The notes under the pieces are model-generated. The model ran no database searches, was not told the DNA's origin, and worked only from the letters and a program-made list of their open reading frames with translations. Shown piece after piece: positions 7,589 to 17,371 of a DNA stretch of 64,000 bases. Where the stretch lies: assembly GCF_001931675.1 (NCBI RefSeq), contig NZ_CP014839.1:1302001-1366000 (forward strand). The letters are read 5' to 3'. Position 1 is the stretch's first letter. Every line of letters begins with the position of its first letter. This stretch comes from Pandoraea thiooxydans. Lineage in GTDB: Bacteria > Pseudomonadota > Gammaproteobacteria > Burkholderiales > Burkholderiaceae. Position numbers and translations under genes: made by a program.

Positions 7589-8326
7589 ATGGAAATCGAT
7601 CTACTGGCGGCGGTCGCGTTGAGCGCGAGCGCGTCGATCACGGTGGCGACACTGGCCATTGGCTTCGGCGCAGATGTCCTGGCTCGAGCGCGCATTGCCG
7701 TCGTGCTCGCGGCGTGGTTCGCATTGATCGTGGCGCTGGCAGCTACTCGTGCATTGCATTATCCGGACGGCGTCGGCGCGCCCGGACTGGGATTGGTCGT
7801 GCTGTTGCCGCCGGTTGTGATCGTCGCATATGCCCTGCGCTCGCCGGCACTGCGCCGGGCGTTGATGGCCGTCCCGTTGGCCGCGCTGGTGGGAGTCAAC
7901 AGCGTGCGCGTGCTGGGTGTCCTGTTCCTGGTAATGCATGCGCAGGGGCGTCTGCCGGCGCCGTTCGCATTCCTGGCGGGCGTGGGTGACGTGCTTGCCG
8001 GGCTGGGCGCCGCATCACTGGCGTGGCGGCTTTATCGCCAAAAGCCGGTGGCGCGGGGCCAGTTGTGGATCTGGAACGGCTTTGGCCTGGCTGATTTGGT
8101 CAATGCCATCGCGCTTGGCGCCCTGTCGGCACCCGGCCCGCAGCAACTGCTTTTCGGCGCCTCGAACACCAACGTGATGACCACGCTGCCATGGCTGCTC
8201 ATTCCCGCTTTTCTGGTGCCGCTACTCGCATGCACGCATCTCGCGGTGTTCTACCGGCTTGCCAAAAGCCGGGTGAGCGAGGTGCGCGGCACCGGGTGGG
8301 GGCGAAATCCCAAGGGCGCGGATTAG
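7589..8326 (+). CDS. Integral membrane protein of unknown function
   Basis: 245 residues, start ATG 7589 with GGAGG six bases upstream. Mostly hydrophobic with about seven predicted membrane segments (for example [20 protein letters not shown] at the N-terminus and [20 protein letters not shown] near the C-terminus). I recognise no catalytic motif. Its operator is shared with the preceding marR gene, so it is probably the regulator's main target, perhaps an efflux or stress-related membrane protein (inference). Its stop overlaps the convergent chemoreceptor gene by four bases. Confidence 0.7.
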   Translation: MEIDLLAAVALSASASITVATLAIGFGADVLARARIAVVLAAWFALIVALAATRALHYPDGVGAPGLGLVVLLPPVVIVAYALRSPALRRALMAVPLAALVGVNSVRVLGVLFLVMHAQGRLPAPFAFLAGVGDVLAGLGAASLAWRLYRQKPVARGQLWIWNGFGLADLVNAIALGALSAPGPQQLLFGASNTNVMTTLPWLLIPAFLVPLLACTHLAVFYRLAKSRVSEVRGTGWGRNPKGAD

Positions 8327-9957
8327 CCATTGGCCACACGCCGGGCCTCTGGCCGGGACGCGGGCGCGATATCGTTCGGTGCGGCGGACGCGGTGAGCGT
8401 TGCCTCGCCGACCTGAAACGTCGACATGGCCGTTTGCAGGTGCCGCGCCTGCTCGGAGAGCGACTGCGCGGCCGCGGCCGCCTGCTCGACCAGTGCCGCG
8501 TTTTGCTGGGTCATGCCGTCCATTTGCGTGACCGAGGTGTTCACCTGTTCGGCGCCGGCGCTTTGCTCGGCCGCTGCAGCGGCGATCTCCTGCACGATGC
8601 CGGTGACGCGCGCGAGCGCACCGCGTGCCTCGTCGATGGTCGCGCCGGTCTTTTCCACCAGCTCGGCGCCGGTGCCGACCTTGTCGACCGCGTTGTGGAT
8701 CAACGCGCGGATTTCCTTGGCCGCGCTGGCGCTGCGCTGGGCCAGCGTGCGCACTTCGCCTGCCACCACCGCGAAGCCGCGCCCCTGCTCGCCGGCGCGA
8801 GCGGCTTCCACGGCGGCATTGAGCGCGAGGATGTTGGTCTGGAACGCAATGCCCTCGATCGCGGCGATGATGTCGCCCATCTTCTTCGATTCGTCGGAGA
8901 TGCCCTGCATGGCGGAGACGGCCTGCGCAGCCATCTCGCCGCCGCGATCGGCGATTTGCATCGCACTGGCTGCCAATTGGCTGGCGTTCCTGGCGTTGTC
9001 GGCGGTCTGGCGCACCATCGAGGTGATTTGCTCCATGCTCGAAGCGGTTTCCTCGAGCGACGCGGCCTGATTTTCGGTGCGGCGCGAGAGGTCGGCGTTG
9101 CCGTTGGAGATCTCCCGCGAGGCCGCGGCGACGTTGTCGGCGGCGAGCTTGACCTGGCCGATGATCTGCGTGAGCGCGTCGCGCATGCGGCTGATGGCGT
9201 GCATCAGGCTTTGTCGATCGCCGGAGCGCGTGCCGATGGCGATCGCCAGATTACCCGCGGCGATCGCGTCGGCCACATGCGCGGCATCGGCCGGATCGCC
9301 GCCGATCGTGCGCAAAATGCTGCGGTTGGTCAGCGCCACCAGCGCGCCCAGCAGCAGCGCCATCGTCACGAAGATGCCGCCTGCCAGATAGAGCGAGTGC
9401 ATGAAGGCGGCGTCGATGTCGTCGACGTAGGCGCCGGTCGAGAGAATCCAGTCCCACGGCGCGTAGCGCAGCACGTAGCCGATCTTGGGCACCGCGAGCG
9501 CGGGCGTGACGTGCGGATGCGGAAACACATAATCGACAAAGCCGCCTTGCGGCGCTTGGGCGGCCTTGGCGAAGGCCAGGTAGTGATGCCCGCCGTCGGC
9601 ATCGGTGACATGGCCCAGATCCTTGCCGTCGAGTGCCGGCTTGATCGGGTGCATCACCATCTGCGGCTTCGAATTGATCACCAGGAAATAGCCGTCCTTG
9701 CCATAGCGGATGCCTTGCAGGCGCTCGAGCGCCTGTTTCCTGGCGTCGGCCTCGCTGAGCTTGCCGCTTTGCGCGAGCCCCGCGTATTCCTTGACGATGG
9801 CCAGGCCGATCTGCGCCGCGTTGACCAGGTCGTTCTTGCGCTCTTCGATGCGCGTCTGGCGCGCCATATACGCCGCTGAAACCGACACCAGCAATAACGC
9901 GATCAGGCTGACGAGCAAAGGGGCCCAGAGCTTCTGGGTAAAGGTGAGTCGGTGCAT
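8323..9957 (-). CDS. Methyl-accepting chemotaxis protein
   Basis: 544-residue chemoreceptor. Membrane segment at about 12-30, a periplasmic single-Cache-type sensor at about 35-185 ([19 protein letters not shown] is the Cache core), second membrane segment at about 190-212, HAMP to about 268, then the long coiled-coil signalling domain with the conserved hairpin tip [20 protein letters not shown]. The C-terminus lacks the NWETF-type CheR/CheB tether. It signals to CheA/CheW in the inner membrane; ligand unknown, though sCache receptors often bind small carboxylates. Confidence 0.93.
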   Translation of the reverse strand: MHRLTFTQKLWAPLLVSLIALLLVSVSAAYMARQTRIEERKNDLVNAAQIGLAIVKEYAGLAQSGKLSEADARKQALERLQGIRYGKDGYFLVINSKPQMVMHPIKPALDGKDLGHVTDADGGHHYLAFAKAAQAPQGGFVDYVFPHPHVTPALAVPKIGYVLRYAPWDWILSTGAYVDDIDAAFMHSLYLAGGIFVTMALLLGALVALTNRSILRTIGGDPADAAHVADAIAAGNLAIAIGTRSGDRQSLMHAISRMRDALTQIIGQVKLAADNVAAASREISNGNADLSRRTENQAASLEETASSMEQITSMVRQTADNARNASQLAASAMQIADRGGEMAAQAVSAMQGISDESKKMGDIIAAIEGIAFQTNILALNAAVEAARAGEQGRGFAVVAGEVRTLAQRSASAAKEIRALIHNAVDKVGTGAELVEKTGATIDEARGALARVTGIVQEIAAAAAEQSAGAEQVNTSVTQMDGMTQQNAALVEQAAAAAQSLSEQARHLQTAMSTFQVGEATLTASAAPNDIAPASRPEARRVANG

Positions 9958-10144
9958 CCAAATGTCTCCGTCCAGGTGCCGCCACCGGGTCGTGCATTGC
10001 GACCGGCATGAAGTGGGCGCCGCGGTCGGGCTCGGCTACTGTGCGGCAACCCCTTTCCTGGTTATCGGCAGATCGACGGGAATTGTTTAAAAAATATGAC
10101 AACCGCCTGCGATCGGACGCCCACAGGGGGTTCGCGGCACCCCG

Positions 10145-11512
10145 CTAGGCGCACTCGATGCGGTTGCGGCCGTTATGCTTGGCGCGATAAAGCGCCGTGT
10201 CGCTGCGCGACAATGCGGCGTCGGCGCTGGCGTCGGTCGCATACATGGCGGCCAGGCCGATACTGACGGTAATGGGGATGAGCCGCCCGGCATCGACGAA
10301 CGGCGTATTGGCGGTGCGCAGCTGGATGCGCCGGGCGAACCGGTTGGCCTGGGCGACGTCGGTGCCGCTGAGCACCACGGCGAATTCCTCGCCGCCGACA
10401 CGGCCGACGATATCGTTTTCCCGCACCTGGGCGCGCAGCAGCGCGGAGAAGTGCCGCAGCACCGCATCGCCCACTGCGTGACCGTAATTGTCGTTGATCG
10501 TCTTGAAGTGATCGAGATCGCACATCAGCACGGCCGTCGGCGCGCTGGCCGCGCGCCGCATGCGAGCCAGCTCGGCGTCCATGCAGGTCATGAAATAGCG
10601 CCGGTTCGGGATCTGGGTGAGGAAGTCGATGGTGGCGAATTCCTGCAACTCGGCCTCGATGCGCTTGCGTTCGGTCACGTCGGTGATGAAGCCGTGCCAC
10701 ACCGTGCCGCCGTCGGGCAGGCGGCTCGGCCGCGCGGCGCCCTGGCGCCAGCGCAGCCCTTGCCTGGGCAGCACCACCCGATATTCGAGGTGCCAGGGCT
10801 TGAGGGTGGCGGCCGATGCGGCCAGCGAGGTGCGATAACGCTCCAGGTCATCCGGATGGACGAGTCGATGCAGGCAATCGGCATCGCGCATGACCTGCTC
10901 CGGCGTGACCTCGTACATGTCGCGAATACCGGCGCTGGCGTAAGAGAAATGCCCGTGACCCTCCGGCCATTGGCGATACTGGAACACCAGGCCCGGGACT
11001 TCGTTGGTCAGATTGGTGATGAGCTCGACGCTTTGCTGCAGCCGGTCCGACAGGCTGCGCATGGCCGAAATATCGGTGGTGGTGCCGATCATGCGCAGCG
11101 GCCGCCCGTCGGCATCGCGGCTGACGACCTTGCCGCGGCTGGAAATCCATTTCCAGCTGCCGTCCTTGCAGCGGATGCGATGTTCCACCGTGTAGCTGTC
11201 GGTCTTGCCGTCGAAGTGCGCCTGGATGGTGGCTTTGACGTATTCCAGGTCGGCCGGGTGCACGCGCGTATAGCTCTCTTCGATCGCGTCGCCGAGTTCG
11301 TGGGGCGCGTAGCCCAAAATGGCCTTCCAGCCCGGCGAGTAATAGATCCTGCCGGCGGGCACGTCGCGGTCCCAGATGCCGGTGCCGCTGCCGTCGATGG
11401 CCAGCGCCATGCGTTGCGCGTCTTCCATCAGCGTCGACGGGCCGGGTCCCGGCTCGGCGTGGTGCTGATCGTGCGCGGCGGCGGCCGTGTGTCGAGCGTC
11501 CTCTGGCGCCAT
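10145..11512 (-). CDS. Diguanylate cyclase with two PAS domains
   Basis: 455 residues. PAS 1 at about 35-155 (SGTGIWDRDVPAGRIYYSPG, with a PAC segment), PAS 2 at about 165-290, and a GGDEF domain at about 300-455. The active site reads RVGGEEF, a functional variant, and RENDIVGRVGGEEF contains the RxxD inhibitory site five residues upstream, so product inhibition is expected. Makes c-di-GMP from two GTP. No membrane segment is seen, so it is cytosolic. A PilZ receptor gene lies at 42221, not adjacent. Confidence 0.93.
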   Translation of the reverse strand: MAPEDARHTAAAAHDQHHAEPGPGPSTLMEDAQRMALAIDGSGTGIWDRDVPAGRIYYSPGWKAILGYAPHELGDAIEESYTRVHPADLEYVKATIQAHFDGKTDSYTVEHRIRCKDGSWKWISSRGKVVSRDADGRPLRMIGTTTDISAMRSLSDRLQQSVELITNLTNEVPGLVFQYRQWPEGHGHFSYASAGIRDMYEVTPEQVMRDADCLHRLVHPDDLERYRTSLAASAATLKPWHLEYRVVLPRQGLRWRQGAARPSRLPDGGTVWHGFITDVTERKRIEAELQEFATIDFLTQIPNRRYFMTCMDAELARMRRAASAPTAVLMCDLDHFKTINDNYGHAVGDAVLRHFSALLRAQVRENDIVGRVGGEEFAVVLSGTDVAQANRFARRIQLRTANTPFVDAGRLIPITVSIGLAAMYATDASADAALSRSDTALYRAKHNGRNRIECA

Positions 11513-11616
11513 GATTGTTTCCCCGATCTCGAAGCTTGCAGCAGCCGATGACCGTGCCCGGCGCCATCGGGTGAGCCGCCATGCGGGCCGGCTCCCTACG
11601 TCTCAGTCTCTGCCTG

Positions 11617-14600
11617 TTATTGTTCTCGTGCTCCCGCCCCCGCGAGCGCACGCAGCGTTTCCTTGATCTTGCCGACCCGTGCGCCCAACTCCGTGTGGGC
11701 TGCCTCGATGCGCAACTTGTCCTGCCCGGCCAGTTTGACGTGGCGGTCGCGCTGCACCAACTCGATGATGCGTAGTGCATCGATCGGCGGGTCTGGAATG
11801 AATTGTAACGAAATAGCGGCTTCCGAGGCATCGATTTTGGCGATGCCCAGCGGTTTGGCGATCAGCCGCAAGCGATGCGTCTCGATCAGCGCCTGCGCTT
11901 GCGGCGGCAGCTTGCCGAAACGATCGACCAGTTCCTCCTGCAGCGCGTCGATGGCATCGCGCGAGGTGCCGTTGGCCAGGCGCTTGTATAGCGACAGGCG
12001 TTCCTGCACGTCGGCGCAATAGTCGCTGGGCAAAATGGCCGGCACATGCAGGTTGATCTCGGTGGTGGCCGCCAGCGGCGCGGTCAGGTCGGGCTCGCGC
12101 CCGGCCTTGAGCGCCTTGACCGCATCGGCCAGCATGTCGCTGTATAGCTGAAAGCCGATTTCCGTCATCTCGCCTGACTGCTTGTCGCCCAGCACCTCGC
12201 CCGCGCCGCGGATTTCCAGGTCGTGCATGGCCAGGTAAAAGCCTGCGCCCAGTTCCTCCATCTGCTGAATGGCTTCGAGCCGGCGCTGCGCCTGCTTGGT
12301 CAGTGCCTGCGGATCGTGCACCAGCAAATAGGCATAGGCCTGATGGTGCGAGCGCCCGACCCGTCCCCGCAACTGATGCAACTGGGCCAGGCCGAATTTG
12401 TCGGCGCGATGCATCAGGATGGTATTGGCGGTCGGCACGTCGATACCGGTCTCGATTATGGTGGTGCACAACAGCACGTTGGTGCGCTGCGTCACGAAAT
12501 CGCGCATCACCTGCTCCAGGTCGCGTTCGTGCATCTGGCCATGTGCCACGGCAATGCGCGCCTCGGGCACCAGCGCCTCGAGCATCGCGCGACGGTTCTC
12601 GATGGTCTCGACCTCATTGTGCAGGAAGTAGACCTGGCCGCCGCGCTTGAGCTCGCGCAGGATGGCCTCGCGGATCGTGCTGTCGTCCTCGCGCCGCACG
12701 AAGGTCTTGATCGCCAGACGCTTTTGCGGCGCCGTGGCGATGACCGAAAAGTCGCGCAGCCCTTCGAGCGACATGCCCAGCGTGCGCGGAATCGGCGTGG
12801 CGGTGAGGGTCAGCACGTCGACCTCGGCGCGCAGCGCCTTGAGCGCCTCCTTCTGGCGTACCCCGAAGCGGTGCTCCTCGTCGATGATCACCAGCCCCAG
12901 GCGCTGGAACTTGACCTCGCTCGACAGGAGCTTGTGCGTGCCGATGACGATATCGACCTGGCCTTCGTTGATGGCCTTGATCGACGCCGAGATTTCCTTG
13001 CCGCTCCTGAAACGGGACAATTCGGCGATGCGCACCGGCCATTCGGCGAAGCGGTCGGCAAAAGTTTGCGCATGCTGCTCGGCCAGCAGCGTGGTGGGCG
13101 CGAGCAGCGCGACCTGCTTGCCGCCCATGATGGCGATAAAGGCGGCCCGCAAGGCCACTTCGGTCTTGCCGAACCCTACGTCGCCGCACACCAGGCGGTC
13201 CATTGGCTTGCCGCTTGTCATGTCTGCAATAACGGCAGCGATCGCCGCGGCTTGATCCGGGGTTTCCTCGAAGCCGAACGAATCAGCAAATTTTTCGTAG
13301 TCGCGCGGCGACATCTCGAACGCATGGCCGGCGCGCGCGGCGCGGCGTGCGTACAGATTGAGCAGCTCCGCCGCCGTGTCGCGAATCTGCTCGGCGGCGC
13401 GGCGCTTGGCCTTCTCCCACTGGCCCGAGCCGAGCGCATGCAGCGGCGCGGTATCCGGATCGGCGCCCGAGTAGCGCGAGATCAGGTGCAATTGCGAGAC
13501 CGGCACATACAGCTTGGCGCCGCCGCCGTATTCGAGATGGAGGAACTCGGTCTCGCCTTCGCCCAGGTCCATGCCGACCAGGCCGAGGTAGCGGCCGATG
13601 CCGTGCTGGCTGTGCACCACCGGGTCGCCGATCTTCAACTCGGCCAGGTCGCGCACCATCGAGTCGACCGAGCTGACCTGTTCCTGGCGGCGCCGTCCGG
13701 CGCGCCGCACGGTACCTTCGAAAAGTTCGTTCTCGGTGATGACCGCCAGGCCCTCGGCGGGAATCTCGAAACCGGTGGCGAACGGCGCGACCGTCAGCGC
13801 GACGCGCGCGTCGCTGCCGTGCAGGAATTCCTCCAGCGACTCGCATGCGGTCGGCCGGATGTCATATTCGTTGAGCAACTGCTGCAGCGTCTCGCGCCGA
13901 CCGGGCGAGTCGGCGCACAGCAGCACGCGCTGCGGCGTACGGGCCAAATAGGCGCGCAAGGCCGCCAGCGGGTCGTCGGCGCGGCGATTGACGGCCAGCG
14001 GCGGCAGCGCCTGGGCCCAGGTGCCGTCGCCGGCTGCCGGCAGCGCCAGTCGCGCGAACGGCTTGGCGAATATGAAAAAGTCGTCGTCGCGCAAGAACAG
14101 GCGCTCGGGCTCGAGAATCGGTCGCTCGCGGTCGTGCGAGAGAAAATTGAAGCGCTGGCGGGTGTCGCTCCAGAAGCGCTTGATGGCGGCGTCGAGGTCG
14201 CCGCACATCACCAGATGCGCGCCCTCGGGCAGGTAATGGAACAGCGTGGCCGTTTCGTCGAAAAACAGCGGCAGGTAGTATTCGATGCCTGCCGACGGCA
14301 CGCCGATGCCCAGATCCTTATAGATCGGGCTGCGCGTCGGGTCGCCCTCGAAGGTCTCGCGCCAGCGCGCCCGCGCGGCGGTGCGGGCCGCTTCGTCGAA
14401 CGGAAATTCCCGCCCGGGCAGCAGCCGCACTTCCTTGACCGGATAGAGGCTGCGCTGGGTGTCCGGATCGAACGCGCGAATGGTTTCGATGGTGTTGTCG
14501 AACAGGTCGAGCCGGTACGGTAGCGGCGAGCCCATCGGGTACAGATCGATCAACCCGCCGCGCACGCAGTATTCGCCCGGGCGCATCACTTGGCTCACGT

Positions 14601-15075
14601 GCTCGTAGCCGGCCAGCGTCAACTGGGACTTCAGGCCCGCCTCGTCGAGCGTATCGCCCTGCGTGAAGAAAAACGTGTAGGCTGCCATGAAGCTGGCCGG
14701 CGCCATCCGGTACAGCGCGGTGGTGGCGGGCACCAGCACGATGTCGCAGCGCCGGCTGCTCAGGTCGTGCAGGGTGGCCAGGCGCTCCGAGACGAGATCC
14801 TGGTGCGGCGAGAAGGCGTCGTAGGGCAGCGTTTCCCAGTCGGGCAGCAGGCGCACGCGCGCCTCGGGCGCGCAGTGTCGCAGTTCCTGCAGCAGGCGCA
14901 GCGCATCGGTGGTGTTGGCGCACAGCACCGTCAGCAGGGGGATGGCATTGCGATGGGCGGCAAAATAGCGCGCGATCAGCAGCGCGTCGGCGGAGCCGTG
15001 CGACCCGGCGAAGGCATAGCGCTGCCCACTTTTGACCAGTGCGAAGGGCAGTGCCGGGGTGTCGTTTTCAGGCAT
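11617..15075 (-). CDS. mfd: Transcription-repair coupling factor Mfd
   Basis: 1152 residues, full length. Displaces stalled RNA polymerase and recruits UvrA. The N-terminal UvrB-like region, the RNA-polymerase-interaction domain (DPVVHSQHGIGRYLGLV), the SF2 translocase with Walker A VCGDVGFGKTEVALRAAF and DEEH box (VIIDEEHRFGV), motif VI (RGRVGRSHHQAYAYLL) and the C-terminal TRCF domain are all visible. Divergent from ispD at 15171 with a 95-bp AT-rich gap (tattataaaat at 15120) that probably holds both promoters. Confidence 0.98.
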   Translation of the reverse strand: MPENDTPALPFALVKSGQRYAFAGSHGSADALLIARYFAAHRNAIPLLTVLCANTTDALRLLQELRHCAPEARVRLLPDWETLPYDAFSPHQDLVSERLATLHDLSSRRCDIVLVPATTALYRMAPASFMAAYTFFFTQGDTLDEAGLKSQLTLAGYEHVSQVMRPGEYCVRGGLIDLYPMGSPLPYRLDLFDNTIETIRAFDPDTQRSLYPVKEVRLLPGREFPFDEAARTAARARWRETFEGDPTRSPIYKDLGIGVPSAGIEYYLPLFFDETATLFHYLPEGAHLVMCGDLDAAIKRFWSDTRQRFNFLSHDRERPILEPERLFLRDDDFFIFAKPFARLALPAAGDGTWAQALPPLAVNRRADDPLAALRAYLARTPQRVLLCADSPGRRETLQQLLNEYDIRPTACESLEEFLHGSDARVALTVAPFATGFEIPAEGLAVITENELFEGTVRRAGRRRQEQVSSVDSMVRDLAELKIGDPVVHSQHGIGRYLGLVGMDLGEGETEFLHLEYGGGAKLYVPVSQLHLISRYSGADPDTAPLHALGSGQWEKAKRRAAEQIRDTAAELLNLYARRAARAGHAFEMSPRDYEKFADSFGFEETPDQAAAIAAVIADMTSGKPMDRLVCGDVGFGKTEVALRAAFIAIMGGKQVALLAPTTLLAEQHAQTFADRFAEWPVRIAELSRFRSGKEISASIKAINEGQVDIVIGTHKLLSSEVKFQRLGLVIIDEEHRFGVRQKEALKALRAEVDVLTLTATPIPRTLGMSLEGLRDFSVIATAPQKRLAIKTFVRREDDSTIREAILRELKRGGQVYFLHNEVETIENRRAMLEALVPEARIAVAHGQMHERDLEQVMRDFVTQRTNVLLCTTIIETGIDVPTANTILMHRADKFGLAQLHQLRGRVGRSHHQAYAYLLVHDPQALTKQAQRRLEAIQQMEELGAGFYLAMHDLEIRGAGEVLGDKQSGEMTEIGFQLYSDMLADAVKALKAGREPDLTAPLAATTEINLHVPAILPSDYCADVQERLSLYKRLANGTSRDAIDALQEELVDRFGKLPPQAQALIETHRLRLIAKPLGIAKIDASEAAISLQFIPDPPIDALRIIELVQRDRHVKLAGQDKLRIEAAHTELGARVGKIKETLRALAGAGAREQ

Positions 15076-15170
15076 AAATACGAATTATTCGGGAGGCGAC
15101 CTGCGAACAGGGCAGGCCGTATTATAAAATCCTCCCCTGTGTCTTACTCCCTTTTCTTATTCTTCTGACC

Positions 15171-15887
15171 GTGGCCGATCGACTTTTTGCCGTCATCCCG
15201 TGCGCCGGGACGGGTTCCCGCGCCGGCGCAGAGGTGCCCAAGCAGTACCGCAGTATCGCGGGCCGCGCCATGCTCCACTACACCCTGGCGGCGTTCGACG
15301 CCTGTTCGGAATTTGCCCAGACCCTGGTGGTCCTGGCCCCGGACGACACCCATTTCGACGGGCGCCGCTTCGGCGCGCTGCGTTTTGCCGTCAAGCGCTG
15401 CGGCGGCGCCACGCGTCACGCGTCGGTGCTCAATGGCGTGCGCGCGCTGGCCGAATACGGCGCGCAGGACAGCGACTGGGTGCTGGTGCACGACGCCGCC
15501 CGCCCGGGTATCACCGCGACGCTGATCCGCACGCTGGTGGCTGCGCTCAAGGGCGATGCGGTGGGCGGATTGCTGGCCTTGCCGGTACCCGACACGCTCA
15601 AGCGGGCCACTCCCGGCGACGAGCCGCGCGTGGCCGCCACCGAGCCGCGCGACGGCCTGTGGCAGGCGCAGACGCCGCAAATGTTCCGCCTCGGCCTGTT
15701 GCGCGAAGCGCTCGAGCAGGCGCTGGCCAACGGACAAAGCGTGACCGACGAAGCCAGCGCGATCGAACTGATGGGGCACGCTCCCCGCTTGGTGCAGGGC
15801 AATCTGCGCAATTTCAAAGTCACCTACCCGGAAGATTTCGCGCTGGCCGAAGCCATGTTGCGCGAGCCGCCCAAGGAACCCCGATGA
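15171..15887 (+). CDS. ispD: 2-C-methyl-D-erythritol 4-phosphate cytidylyltransferase
   Basis: 238-residue MEP-pathway enzyme that makes CDP-ME from MEP and CTP for isoprenoid synthesis in the cytosol. The nucleotide-binding loop reads [18 protein letters not shown], followed by HDAARPGI and the TDEASAIE C-terminal motif. GTG start at 15171. Its TGA overlaps the ATG of ispF (ATGA), so the two are translationally coupled, as usual in Burkholderiales. Confidence 0.97.
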   Translation: MADRLFAVIPCAGTGSRAGAEVPKQYRSIAGRAMLHYTLAAFDACSEFAQTLVVLAPDDTHFDGRRFGALRFAVKRCGGATRHASVLNGVRALAEYGAQDSDWVLVHDAARPGITATLIRTLVAALKGDAVGGLLALPVPDTLKRATPGDEPRVAATEPRDGLWQAQTPQMFRLGLLREALEQALANGQSVTDEASAIELMGHAPRLVQGNLRNFKVTYPEDFALAEAMLREPPKEPR

Positions 15888-16381
15888 GCGCCACGATGTT
15901 GCCCAAACTCCGCGTCGGCCAAGGCTACGACGTGCACGCGCTGGTGCCTGGCCGCGCGCTGGTGATCGGCGGCGTGACGATTCCGCATAGCGCCGGGCTG
16001 CTCGGCCACTCCGACGCCGACGTGCTGCTGCATGCCATTACCGACGCACTGCTGGGTGCCGCCGCGCTGGGCGACATCGGCAAGCATTTTCCCGATACCG
16101 ACCCGACCTTCTATGGCGCCGACAGCCGCACACTGCTGCGCGAGACGCTGCGCCGAGTGGCCGAGGCGGGCTGGCACGTGATCAACCTGGACTGCACCGT
16201 GATCGCCCAGGCGCCCAAGCTCGGCCCGCATATCGCGGCCATGCGCGAGGCCATCGCCGCCGATCTGGGCGTGGCCGTCGAACAGGTCAACGTCAAGGCC
16301 AAAACCAACGAAAAGCTCGGATACCTGGGCCGGCAGGAGGGCATCGAGGCCCAGGCGGTGGTGCTGGTGGGCGGCGCTTGA
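15884..16381 (+). CDS. ispF: 2-C-methyl-D-erythritol 2,4-cyclodiphosphate synthase
   Basis: 165 residues, normal length for this trimeric zinc enzyme, which converts CDP-ME 2-phosphate to MEcPP. Metal ligands are in GYDVHAL and the [12 protein letters not shown] motif; [14 protein letters not shown] and the [12 protein letters not shown]-terminal motif are intact. Overlaps the ispD stop by four bases. A strong hairpin 98 bp after its stop probably ends the operon. Confidence 0.97.
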   Translation: MSATMLPKLRVGQGYDVHALVPGRALVIGGVTIPHSAGLLGHSDADVLLHAITDALLGAAALGDIGKHFPDTDPTFYGADSRTLLRETLRRVAEAGWHVINLDCTVIAQAPKLGPHIAAMREAIAADLGVAVEQVNVKAKTNEKLGYLGRQEGIEAQAVVLVGGA

Positions 16382-16689
16382 CGCTTAACCGCCTGGCCTC
16401 ACTGCCAAGTCGCACAGGCTAGTGTGAGCGCGCAGCCGGCGCATGCCGCCGCCATGCAAGATCCGACTCCGCAGTAACGCAACGGGCGCTCGAGGCGCCC
16501 GTTGCCGTTTAGCGGCCGCCGCCTTGGCGACCGCCTCCGCCCGGTATTAACCCTAGTTGCACATCGGCATGAAATCTCCGACATTAAATTAAATAGAAAA
16601 TCTATTATAAATTTTATTTAAAGGTGCCGACGATGCATGGCGTCCAGGTTGGGAGCGGATGGGACAGGCGTGGGATTTGCCGCGCGAGC
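16382..16689. other. Intergenic region between ispF and the winged-helix gene
   Basis: 308 bp between convergent genes. It holds the terminator at 16479-16510 and an unusually AT-rich block (about 16583-16621) with the inverted repeat AATAG-aaaat-CTATT. No credible gene is seen on either strand. Confidence 0.6.
16479..16510 (+). terminator. Intrinsic terminator after ispF
   Basis: An 11-bp perfect stem (16479-16489 with 16495-16505), five-base loop and short trailing cgttt. The T-run is weak but the stem is very stable. Confidence 0.6.
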
Positions 16690-17247
16690 TCAGCGGCGGC
16701 GATAGAAGGTCAGCGCTTCGCGGGCCGCGCTTTCGTAGCATTTCTCGAGTTGCTGGAGGTGGTGCGCGGCCTGTTGCAGCAGTTCCTGCGTGCGGGACAG
16801 GCGGCCGACTTCCTGCTGCAGCACTTCGCGGCGCAGCGCGGCATAGGCCTCGCAGACTTCGGTGCCCTGTTCGGTCGCCGCGTAGTAGACGCCGACGCGC
16901 CCGGCGCCGGACTTGCTCACCAGGCCGGCTTTCATCAGCTTGCGCAGGCCGTATTGCACGTTGGCCAGGTCTTGCCGATTGGTCACCTGCATCAGCTCCT
17001 TGATCATTTTGGGTCGGCCGTGCATGCAGATCACGTGCAGCAACGCGTTGTCCTGCCCGTTGAGTTCGATGCCGGCGACCGCCGCCAGGCAGGCCGACTG
17101 CCAGCGCACGAAGGCTTCCTGGGTGCGCATCAGCGCGTATTCGAAATCGGTGAGGGCGGTGCTCGGCGCATCGGTGGCCAGGTGCCAATGGTGCGGCGCG
17201 GCCTGGGCGGCGGACTTGGTTTTTTTTGCGGCGGACGTGTTGGGCAT
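16690..17247 (-). CDS. Winged-helix (MarR-like) transcriptional regulator
   Basis: 185 residues. After a Lys/Ala-rich N-terminus the core ALLHVICMHGRPKMIKELMQ, VQYGLRKLMKAGLV and GVYYAATEQG gives a winged-helix fold; a C-terminal helix, rich in Gln and Leu, probably dimerises. Start ATG 17245-17247. It is divergent from the monooxygenase operon at 17372 with 124 bp between them, so it most likely controls that operon. Effector unknown. Confidence 0.8.
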   Translation of the reverse strand: MPNTSAAKKTKSAAQAAPHHWHLATDAPSTALTDFEYALMRTQEAFVRWQSACLAAVAGIELNGQDNALLHVICMHGRPKMIKELMQVTNRQDLANVQYGLRKLMKAGLVSKSGAGRVGVYYAATEQGTEVCEAYAALRREVLQQEVGRLSRTQELLQQAAHHLQQLEKCYESAAREALTFYRRR

Positions 17248-17371
17248 GGAGCGTGTTCCGAGGCGGAGCCGGCATTGCAGCGATTGTAGCGGTTTGCGCC
17301 TGCCGCGACATCGCAGATTGCGCGGCAGGACGATTTTCGTTTTACCAACCAAGCATATCAACGGAGGCAAC

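Noticed and set aside
8191-9879. 562-codon frame opposite the chemoreceptor gene
   Set aside because: Antisense shadow; the chemoreceptor reading is unequivocal.
12223-14523. 766-codon open frame antisense to mfd
   Set aside because: Arg/His/Gln/Gly-rich product without motifs, fully inside mfd; a by-product of GC-rich third codon positions.
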